Shown piece after piece: positions 55,116 through 64,000 of a DNA stretch of 64,000 bases; position 1 is the stretch's first letter; each line of letters opens with the position of its first letter. A program made the translations under genes and the position numbers. The stretch spans positions 11,799,001 through 11,863,000 of the forward strand of contig JAWHQI010000028.1 of assembly GCA_033032865.1 (NCBI GenBank), in the 5' to 3' direction. This DNA comes from Dactylorhiza incarnata (lineage: Eukaryota > Streptophyta > Magnoliopsida > Asparagales > Orchidaceae). Under the pieces are notes generated by a model. It did not search any database. It saw nothing but the letters and a program-made list of their open reading frames with translations, and was not told where the DNA came from.

Positions 55116-56533
55116 ATCCCACGGAGGCATGCTAAGACAAAATATTTTTATAATTTGTTTCATTATTTAATTTAAAATTTAAATTTAAATTACATATAAT
55201 ATATTTATAAACCGGGCTTAGGCCCAACCCGATCTTGGTCTGGCCAAAGCCTGGCCATCAGACCCTCCCAAAACCCCCTTAGGAAGCAAATCTTTTTTTT
55301 ACATAGGGAACCCATACCGAGAGAATGGTACGGCCGTACGGGTGACCTATGAAAAATTGATTTTTGTTAAAAAATAAATTTTTTTATTAAAACCATTTAT
55401 AAAATATTAATTTGAATTTTTTAGAAATATTTTAAGATCCTAATTATGCATAAAAACTGTTTTAAAAATAATATCCGGCCGGACCTCGAGCTTTGTTAAA
55501 AATTCGACCAGAAATCCGATCAAACATCGCGTTTTGTGTAGCAGATCGGATGAATATAATTTCACCCGCACAATTTTATTTACGGGGGTCCCTTACGTAC
55601 AAATTCCTCCTTAGAAAGAGAGGTCTGGGCGCGGCCTGGCAAAAGCGAGGCCCAGCCAAGTCTTTTGTGCACCTCTCTGTCTCTATCACTGGTAAATAAT
55701 TATTTTGGAATTATTCCAACGGTTAATTAGATTGTAGAGAAATTAAACATTTTAAGCAGAGCAGTTATGTTTGTCTTCTTTTCATTGAATTTTTTCGGGT
55801 TCGTAGCCGTCCCCTATAAATTATTCATAAATTATCACTTCTCCCTCGGGAGAGACGGGGAAATGATATTGTAACATGACATTCTAATAATTGGGACATA
55901 TTTTCCGGTAAATATGACATGTTGTCTAGAACATTGCTACTTGTTTTAGACTTTTAGTCGATGACAAAAATGAGAAAATGTTATTCTAATAAGTGGTGTT
56001 TTTTTTATTTCTTTGTTTTTTTGAGTTGAAAAGATGAGAATTTAGCGAGATCATGTTGGAAGGCGGACATCCCACAAGGCATTCCCGGCCGGACACCGCG
56101 ATGACTCTACTGCCATTTGACTGTGCGGCGGTTGAGCTTTCCGCAGGCTATCGTTCGTGACTGCCCGACCTCACTTATGGAACTTCTTGAAAACAAGTTT
56201 ATGTTTTCTTGGTGGCACTCACATACATTCTATAATGATGGCTTTTTTATCCACACTCGCCAAAGCAAAAAAACACTGCGCCAAACCGAGCCATGTCACC
56301 GGTGTGGCTAGTATTTGAGCAAGGTGTTACCCTTTACAATATTTTTTAATAATAATAATAACAACAGTAATATTCATTTCTCTATTTTTCTCTCTTTTAA
56401 AACACTGCTATCAGCAAATCCATCTCAAACTCATAGTGGATTTGATCAGAGATGATAAAAAAGAGGAAAACATACGATATGAGATATTCATTTCTCAATT
56501 TTTATCAAATTGCACAATTTTATACTCCATAGT
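55116..56533. other. Unassigned AT-rich sequence
   Basis: About 1.4 kb with no supported gene. A short ORF at 56117-56311 has no recognisable motif. Confidence 0.4.
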
Positions 56534-56859
56534 TGTTGCGGGTCGCTCAACGTTCTTTCAGATCGGGCGAATCGAACCGTCTTAGCCCGAGAGTGAACCG
56601 AGCGCGCAAGCAGTCACAGAGAGAACGAACAGGTGGCAAGAAGACGTTTTTTCCGTGGAAAACCCGGAAATGGTGAAAAACCGCGTGGTCGGATCAGCGC
56701 CAACCAAATTTCACTATGTGGTAGAGCGTTACAAGTAATGGTGCGAGAATCGGGAGCGACAGGCCGCTCCCGTTACAATTGTAGTTGAATGAATATCTCT
56801 GAGGGTGACAGACAACCTCTCAGAAAAACTAAGTACTTTTCTTGGTCGGGAAGTCTTCA

Positions 56860-57065
56860 AAGTCCGCAGAAGATCTTCAAGCGACGATGGTGGTCTTCAA
56901 GCGACGAATGAGTTCTTCGAAGGTTGAAGGAGGTCTTCGGGTGTTGATGAAGGTCTTCGAACGTTGAAGGAGATCTTCGGGTTCCGAAGGAGATCTTCGA
57001 GCGCGGAAGGAGATCTTCGAGTTCCGAAGGAGATCTTCGAATGCCGATGAAGATCTTCGAGGGAA
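56860..57065. repeat. Short tandem repeat, AGATCTTCGA type
   Basis: About ten imperfect units of around 18-20 bases built on GAAGGAGATCTTCGAG. Confidence 0.8.
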
Positions 57066-57179
57066 TTTCAGAGAGCTCTCTCCCGTGTAGAAAATTCCAA
57101 GTCCTTTGAAATGAAGCTCTGGGGTTCCTTTTATAGCTTTTGAGGGTGGTTATGGTGGTTAGGACGGCTACCCGCATAC

Positions 57180-57710
57180 CATAACCAATTTATGTGCTAT
57201 ATGCACATTTATCATGAATATGGCTATGCGCACACTAGTTTGTATAGTTTTTAGGATGATATGTACTCATATGACGGATATGGTTACGCGCACACCATAA
57301 CCATATATTTGTTAGACGCGGACCGGATGCCCACTTGTCATGAATATGGCTATGCGCACACCAATTTGTATAGTTTGGTGATGATATGTATTGACATGAC
57401 GGATATGGTTATGCGCACATCATAACCATACTATTTGCTAGACGCAGACCGTATGCCCATTTATTATGAATACGACTATGCACACACCAATTTGTATAGT
57501 TTGGTGATGATATGTATTGACATGATGGATATGGTTATGCGCACACCATAACCATACTATTTGCTAGACGCAGACCGTATGCCCATTTATTATGAATACG
57601 ACTATGCGCACACCAATTTGTATAGTTTGGTGATGATATGTATTCATATGACGGATATGGTTACGCGCACACCATAACCACACGATTTGCTAGACGCAGA
57701 CCGTATTGAA
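57180..57710. repeat. 126-bp tandem repeat
   Basis: Four units with words GGATATGGTTATGCGCACAC, CATAACCATACTATTTGC and CAATTTGTATAGTTTGGTG. The last two units are nearly identical and the first is more divergent. Confidence 0.9.
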
Positions 57711-57939
57711 GGTTTTTACTATTTATACCCCCATGTTGAAGGATTTTCACTATTTGCACCCCATGATGTGGAGTTTCACTATTTGCACCTCATGATGGGT
57801 GGTTACAGGTTTATCGAGATTTGCCTTGATCGTCCTCGTTTTCTCCGCCGAATGAGGCGGGAGAGGTCGGGCGAGCGTGTCCGTTGGTCAAGGGAGGCCG
57901 ACCGGGGATGAGACGAGAGGGGCCGGAGAATGCGCCCGA

Positions 57940-58330
57940 CGGCGAGGGAGGCCGGCCGGCACCGCGCCCACAGTCCAGCCGCGTGTGGTGCCGGGAGGTA
58001 CCGCGCGGCGTTAGGTGCGCGGCTCCGCGCGGTGCATGGCACGCGGCGGCGCGCGGCCGCGCGCGGCGGCGCGGTGCCGCGGTCGTGCGGCCGTGCGGTG
58101 CCGCGGGATGTCGCGCGGCCGGGTGGTGTCGCGCGGCCGTGCGGTGCCGCGCGGCCGCGCGCGGCGCCGCGCGGCCGTGCGGAGCCGCGCGGCGCCGTGC
58201 GGCCGTGCGGTGCCGTGCGGTCGCGCGCGGTGCCGCGCGGCCGCACGCGATGCCGCGCGTGGTGCTGCGCGTGGCTTCGTGCGGTGGTTGCGGCGGTTGC
58301 GGTTGCGGTTGCGGTTGTGGGCGGTTTCCT
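57940..58330. repeat. Extremely GC- and CpG-rich minisatellite
   Basis: Irregular repetition of GCGCGGCCGTGCGGTGCCGC-like words, followed by a GCGGTTGCGGTTGCGG run. All six frames are open only because the sequence lacks A/T; the ORFs are Arg/Ala/Pro low complexity. Flanks are AT-rich. Confidence 0.85.
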
Positions 58331-58560
58331 CCTCTTTCTTGCCCATACCTCCACCATCTTAGTGAGGAGTTGGGTTTTTGGCTAAATGCAACCCGGATTT
58401 CTCTACAAAATGGATGAGGACCCATCAATAGTCATAGATTTGTTTTAAACATTCGTATCAACAATTAAATTAGAAATCTACCCAAAAAATAATTTAACAT
58501 AGCCCTAGAATCCCACTCTTTGCAAACCAAACAAATCTTGGCCTTCTTTGTGGGATCAGC
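58331..58560. other. Unassigned sequence
   Basis: No feature recognised between the GC-rich minisatellite and the next LTR-like segment. Confidence 0.4.
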
Positions 58561-59068
58561 TGTTGGAATATTTTCAATATATCCATTAAAAATAATATAA
58601 AAATTTTTGTTTTAAAAAATAACAAGAACTACAAAACAATTAATAGTAATAAGAGAATAAAGAATCAATTCTTGGTAAGACGTGTGATTTTTGTTCTAAA
58701 TAAGACACATCATCCTCGAGAAATGTTTTCGACTAATGCTTATTTATCTAAAATAAAACCCAAGGCTAAATCTTGAAAACTCTGATTCATACAGACACCG
58801 AAGAAGCACAGAGCGTCTGAACTTCCACTTGATGAAGTAAACGAAATGAGAAGAGCAAATTAACAAGTAATCAGATGGTAGGAAACAGAGCCTCTATTCG
58901 ATCTTAGCAAAAAAAATGCATCATATATATGAAGTCTAGTAAGACCGTAAGTAAAATTCTCATTATTAATGTGCAACGGTTGTAATCTGTAAATCATCGT
59001 ATAGAAAAACTTATATTTCCAACGTTAAAAAACAATAGTGAAAATAGTCATAAAACGTAATCCCAACA
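58561..59068. repeat. Possible solo copia-type LTR
   Basis: 508 bases from TGTTGGAATATTTT to TAATCCCAACA, giving TG..CA with short inverted ends (TGTTGG/CCAACA). No matching 5-base flanks and no primer-binding site or polypurine tract beside it. Confidence 0.35.
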
Positions 59069-60204
59069 TATATAAAATTAATGGCAATTAGCAAAAAACT
59101 GGGCATAGAAAATGCATGTATAAAGTCGATCACGCGCTATTGTCAAGTAGAAATTGGCGAACGTCGAAAACAATTCGAATATCACAAAGAACACAATGTA
59201 AGTAATAGTGGAACGTTGATTGACATTCGACCAAGGTTGAATACTATTCGACAAATACAAACTAATATAGCGGACTAATATAGCGGACGACGACGAAGTG
59301 TTAAATTCGAATATCATCGATTTAATTTACAAAAAAAAACACATCGCATAAGTCGAAGTCGTGCATTGATTGCAATTCGACGAAACTCAATAGGAGGTAT
59401 AAAGAAGAATTTCCTGCTTCGATAAGCTTCATAACGATAGATCCCAACGCACAATTCTCAACTCCCAAATCCCAACTCAAAAATCTCAAATACCAACTCC
59501 CTAATCCCACCCAACTCCCAACTCCCAAATCCCAACTACCACCTCCCAAATCCCAACTCCCAACTCCCAACTCCCAACTTCCGAATCCTAAATCTCAAAT
59601 CTCAAGTCCTAAATCCCAACTCTCAACTTCAAATTAACCGTTGTCACCTAGCGCGGCTTGATAGCATAAATTAACTCTGTAGGATCTTATGTATTACAGA
59701 TAGATCTTCCTCCAGGGGGTGTAGTGATTTTGGTAACACCCACACCTGGTTTAGCTTGTTATGATTTTGAAGTGTTTATTTCCTATTTATTATCGGGATG
59801 GAGCAAGTAGAACCCGCATTGTGATTAATGGAACGATGGTCTGAGCGGCGGGATAAACCTTCAATTAACCCCCAGTAGGAATATTGCCGACAATCTTAGC
59901 AAGGAATAGTAGAAGTGCGATGAGAAATCTTGGCAAAGACTGTTGCTCCAGTTTGAGTTCACATATAGTAGAGGTCTGAGTTCTTCCGTGGAAGGAGATT
60001 CTGATGTCCGATTATTATAGTTCAACCATGGGCAAGAGGGGCACAGCTGGGTGCCCTTGGACTTCATGCAACAACGTTTCTCGGAACTCATCACCTCAGG
60101 TGCAAATTAAACGTTTTGAAATCCTTTATTCTTATAAGTACTTGCAACCCGTAGATCCGAACCTAAATTTCGAGGACGAAATACTTCTTTTGTTTATTGG
60201 GATT
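59069..60204. other. Unassigned region with CAACTCC minisatellite and a gypsy pol-end motif
   Basis: Contains a run of 7-base CCCAACT/CCCAAAT units (about 59455-59635), no convincing gene, and at 60161-60180 AAATTTCGAGGACGAAAT, a sequence usual at the very end of chromovirus pol. Upstream translation shows no integrase or chromodomain. Confidence 0.5.
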
Positions 60205-60344
60205 TGTAACATCCCCAATCCTTATAGACCCCTAGTTGGTATTAGGGCATGGGTGGTGTGCAGAGTGGCCACTAAGGCCCTTGGATCAAGTGGAGTGTGC
60301 TAAGTGCACACCAAGGGCACAAAAACTAACATAGTCCAATGTCA

Positions 60345-60830
60345 CTCCCTTAGGCCAATTGACCCTCAATTAACCAAATTGACATCCCCCATACCACCCT
60401 AACCACTAAGGAAGACCATAACCATGGAAATTGCACTTGGGTGGGACCCAATTGCATAAATTTGGTCAAAGTCAAATATTGGTCAGCATTAACCAAACTA
60501 AGTCAATTAGGGTTCAATTGACCCCAGATGTTCAAATTAACCTTACCACCACACTCTAAACACTTTAAGGAACTCATTGGACCTGAGTCCCCCATCCCTT
60601 GGTCAACCAGTTGACCAATTTGACCAAGGTCAACTCTAGCTTAATTTAGGTCAAAATCACACCTTAAGGCTAATTTAGCCCAAATGGGGCCCCACCATGG
60701 ACCAACCAATGTTGGGTGAAGTTAAGGGACCCATGACCCCCAAGTGGGGTCAACCCACTCACCTTGTTGACCAAAGTCAACCCTAGGTCAATCATGGTCA
60801 ACATAGCCCAAAATAAGTGACTTAGCCCTC
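60345..60830 (+). promoter_or_regulatory. Dense TTGAC/GTCAA (W-box core) cluster
   Basis: I count about 16 TTGAC or GTCAA pentamers in some 490 bases, most followed by C or preceded by G (TTGACC/GGTCAA). About one would be expected by chance. TTGAC is the core of the WRKY-factor W-box. Confidence 0.45.
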
Positions 60831-62659
60831 ATACACTTGAACCAAGCTCAAACCAAGTGACGCCACCAAATATCTTCATCAAATTAATACCCTATGGCAC
60901 CTGGTTATGAAGGGCAAAGGTCACATGTGTGCATGATTCATTAAAAAGCAAAGGAGGAGAGAGAGAGGGGACAAAAAGAGAAAGCAAAAGCTTGTCCACC
61001 TTTTCACCCAAGCCAATCACTCTTGGGGCTTGGGAAATGTCTTGGCTGATTGCTGAAGGAGCAGGAGGTAGCAGGGGGTGGCAGCCATGGTGATAACCAT
61101 GAAAACTCGTGAGCACCTAAGTTCAAAACTGGGTATACACTCCTCCCCACCCCATTCTCTCCCTCCCATTAGCTTCAGAAGCTGGCAAGCAGTCGAAATC
61201 GACCCTTGGATCGAAGCTTTTCATGGAGAACGAAGGAAATGGGCAAGGTCGCCAGAGAGGAGCACTTCGATGGCCAACCGCCGCCGCCAAGCCCCCTTTA
61301 AGGTTCATTTCTCCTCCTCTCCCTCTATGCTAGCTTCCTATCTATTTTATTTGAAGGTTTGGGCTCAATTGGGTCAGAATCGAAATCTCAAAACCATGGA
61401 TTTTTGGTGATTTTCGGCCATGCTAGGATGGCCGGAAAACACCTCCTCCGGCCGCCATGTCGCCAGGAAGTTGTAGCCCCGACCACCACGAAGGTGGTAG
61501 AGGTGGTGGCCGGCCGTGGTGGCCACCAGGTGGCCAGGAAATGGAGGAGAAAGATGGCCCAGCACGGGCAAATCTCAGTCATTGGCTGCAGGAAGAAGAT
61601 GAAGGGGGAGGGTTAGATCTGCTTCAAGATCCGTGCTGATCCTAATTTCTTTGTATTAATTTAATTCATTACATTGGATTTTCTGCCCCTATTTAACCAG
61701 CCACTTCAAATATTAATTAAGGCCTCTTAATTACTGAATTAGAAAAAGTGCCCAACATAAAAGTTGTAGGCCTTGGTCTTGACTTTCATTAGGGCTTGAG
61801 TTCAAGTCATTTGGTGACCCACAGCTCCCTAGGGAGCTGTTTAACTAGGACTGGTCCTACACTAGGTCAGTCCACTAAAATAATTACCTAGCTCAAACCC
61901 CTCAAGATTTGAAGCTGAGCTTTTAATCATGGGTAGGTATACCCTAGGGGCACCCCCTGCCCAAAGGGTAGCCCTTGATGAGCACTTTTACTTAGAGTTT
62001 TTGTGGTAATTAGGATATTTAAATAAAGTTGATTTTTGGAGCATATGAAGTCCAAATGATACCAAACATCGGTGGCATGCTCTTTAGTACATGAGTAGTG
62101 CCTGCCTAAATTTTCACTCCATTTGGAGTTGATTTGCTATGGAAAATGAGAAACCCTAAGGAGGGCCTTTAAGGGTCAAATTAGGGCTTAGGCCATTTTG
62201 AGGAGTTGAGTGAGTTAGCTTCCTCCACCTTGATGATTATGTAGGTTTTGATATTCAAATGCTTGTGACACTCCCTAATGGGCCATTTGGAGCCATTAGG
62301 GTGGTGTGACCTAAAACCCTAAAGGTAAACTCTTAAGGTTGCAAAGTTGGGATTTGTGAAGGACATATGACCAAATGTCCTTGCCTTGACTCAGAACTTT
62401 GTAGATATGTTTTTAAGAGCATAAAATGACTTAGGTAATTTAATGGGAATTTTTAGTGTCATTTAAGTATTTTTCTCCTAATAAATGAGATTGCCACTTT
62501 TTCCTTAAATAAATAAAGTGCATTGTCATATGACCTTGTATGGCTTTGAAACTTTATCAGTGGCTGAATAGGGTTGAAAATGGACTATAGTAATTTTGTT
62601 ATGATTTATTGAAGCATTATACCTTGTGTAGGAATTTTTAAGTGCTTACTAGCATATGA

Positions 62660-63160
62660 GAATTTAATCATGAAGAATGTCAAATCATTGGGTAAAATTG
62701 TGATACTTGGATATCTGTCATTTTATATTGTCATATGCCCATGATAATTGTTTGGAAGCTTGTAGATTTGTATTTCATGTACCTCATGTTGAAATTGGAA
62801 TTTACAACACTTGGGTATTAAATCATTTTAAAATGTCAAATCATGGGCCAAGATTATGAAACTTTGTTATCTACAATATTATGTTGATACATGCCCATGA
62901 TATTGTTTGGAAACTTGAAGATTTGTATTTCTTGCACCTCATGTAGAAATTGGTATTTACAACATTTGGATGCAAAATTATTTTAAAATGTCAAATCATG
63001 GGGCAAGATTATGAAACTTGGTTAGCTGTCATTTGATGTTAATATATACCCATGATAATTATTTGGAAGCCTGTAGATTGATATTTCTTGTACCTCATGT
63101 AGAAATTGGTATTTACAACACTTGGAAGTTAAATCATTTTTAAATGTCAAATCATATGTT
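62660..63160. repeat. About 154-bp tandem repeat inside the long LTR
   Basis: Three to four diverged units with words AATGTCAAATCATGGG, GCCCATGATAATTGTTTGGA and CTCATGTAGAAATTGGTATT. Confidence 0.85.
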
Positions 63161-64000
63161 AATAACACAATCCTTTGGCAGAGGACTCTAGATCCCCATT
63201 TGGACACTTGGTAATTTTTGTAGAATTTTCAGATGTGAAATACTATTTTTCCTAATTATAGTGGCATTTTGGTAATTATACAACTATGATGATTTAGTAG
63301 GCCAAATGACATCCTAGGGTCATGGAACTCAGTGAACCACCTTTATAGGGGATATTAACTTACTGATAATTTTCATGTAGCATGTAGAAGCATTTTAAGG
63401 GTAGTTCATGTGTAATTTGACATAAGGCCTTAACTACTTTAAATGATAATAAATACCAAATTAATATGGAAAATTATGGAAATTGGAACATACCTTATTA
63501 AGCTCAGTGGGAGCCTAGTATAATTATACCAGACCTTGGTGATGAGTTTTTAGAAGGATTCCTTATGAGGTTTGAGGTTAGTTCAACTTAATGACCTGCG
63601 TTTAGTAAAAACAGAATTTTGAATTTTAGGCAATTCAGACCCCTAGGTTGTGTTTAGTACTTATATACATTCAGTATTTGAGTGATAACTCACAATGACT
63701 CAAGGAGGGTCAAACCTAGGGTTAGCAGTGAGTTTGTGCTAGGGTCAGTGTTTGAGGTGTGGAGGTACGCCCAATCCAATTGGGTGAGACGGGTGTTGAG
63801 TTAAGTCACTTTAAGTATATGAAATAATGAGGGGTGAACCAAATGTTAATCACCAACTAAAGTAATTGTCTTGAGGAGGATGGTGGGTTGAGCCCATTGA
63901 ATCCGTAATACCGTTGAGAACCCCCTTTACGGGGTACACCGCGGGAAGTCTAAGATTCACCCTAATTATAACACTAACTAAATTGTAGGCAAGAGTAGCC

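Larger units (their letters stand above)
56534..57720 (-). repeat. Possible solo copia LTR with two tandem-repeat arrays
   Basis: Starts TGTTGCGGGTCGC. The GTGGAAAACCCGGAAATGG and GAAAAACCGCG words are of a kind common in copia LTRs. A minus-strand TATA box CTATAAAAGG lies near 57131-57140. Downstream of it are short GAAGGAGATCTTCGAG repeats (56860-57065); upstream are four units of about 126 bases (57180-57710). The right end is not defined and no internal region or TSD was recognised. Confidence 0.4.
60205..64000 (+). repeat. Long LTR of a probable Del/Tekay-type gypsy element (runs off the window)
   Basis: Starts TGTAACATCCCC about 25 bases after the ATTTCGAGGACGAAAT motif, an arrangement known from Del/Tekay elements. 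It holds a TTGAC/GTCAA-dense segment (60350-60830), a 154-base tandem repeat and no supported gene. ORFs near 61080-61640 are chance ORFs in GC-richer sequence. The right end is outside the window. Confidence 0.6.

Noticed and set aside
57803..58428. Several overlapping Arg/Ala/Pro-rich ORFs
   Set aside because: They come from a GC-only minisatellite with almost no possible stop codons. All frames are open, so there is no coding evidence.
59455..59635. Telomere-like 7-base repeats
   Set aside because: The unit is CCCAACT/CCCAAAT, not the plant CCCTAAA, and is irregular and internal.
61078..61640. ORFs of 60-110 residues in the long LTR
   Set aside because: Overlapping ORFs on both strands in GC-richer LTR sequence with no domain; probably chance.

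Overview
The window looks like nuclear heterochromatin of a flowering plant. Apart from a degraded hAT transposase, everything recognisable is LTR retrotransposon: Athila-like and Tat-like Ty3/gypsy, SIRE-type (Sirevirus) Ty1/copia, another copia fragment, and the end of a probable Del/Tekay-type gypsy element. I found no host gene, rRNA or functional tRNA gene. All calls are by eye; boundaries are quoted to the base only where TG..CA ends, matching LTR copies or target-site duplications (TSDs) fix them.

Layout. 1-5451: 3' part of an Athila-like element whose pol is missing (gag-protease runs into the post-pol region), then its LTR. 5630-8278: end of a Tat-like element with an antisense accessory gene and part of an LTR. 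8279-c.15167: pol-less SIRE element (SIRE-A) keeping gag and a third ORF. 15619-33821: non-autonomous Tat-like element (Tat-A, TSD TTAAC) with a gag fragment and several satellite arrays; nested in it is a young, nearly complete SIRE element (SIRE-B, 18285-29755, TSD GAGGG). 33827-34318 and 46948 onward: remains of a third SIRE element (SIRE-C). 34319-46942: nearly complete Tat element (Tat-B, TSD ATTCT) with gag-pol on the minus strand and two intact, intron-containing antisense genes on the plus strand. 47767-52208: truncated gypsy element split by a unit (47853-50919, CACAC flanks) of tRNA-like palindromes that carries a copia pol fragment. 52209-c.55115: hAT remnant. 55116-60204: LTR-like pieces and minisatellites. 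60205-64000: start of a long LTR.

Most interesting pattern. Five LTR families from three lineages each have their own CpG-containing palindrome clustered in U3 upstream of the TATA box: GTCACG-CC-CGTGAC (Athila-like), TCGACG-N3-CGTCGA (SIRE-A), ATGTCTCGAGACAT (SIRE-B), arms GGGCGAGTGGACC (Tat-A), CTCGCGAG (Tat-B). In SIRE-A and SIRE-B the same family-specific palindrome recurs just upstream of the third ORF; in Tat-B it recurs upstream of the first antisense gene. This suggests accessory genes with internal promoters under the same control as the LTR, perhaps through an element-encoded DNA-binding or anti-silencing protein. That functional reading is inference.
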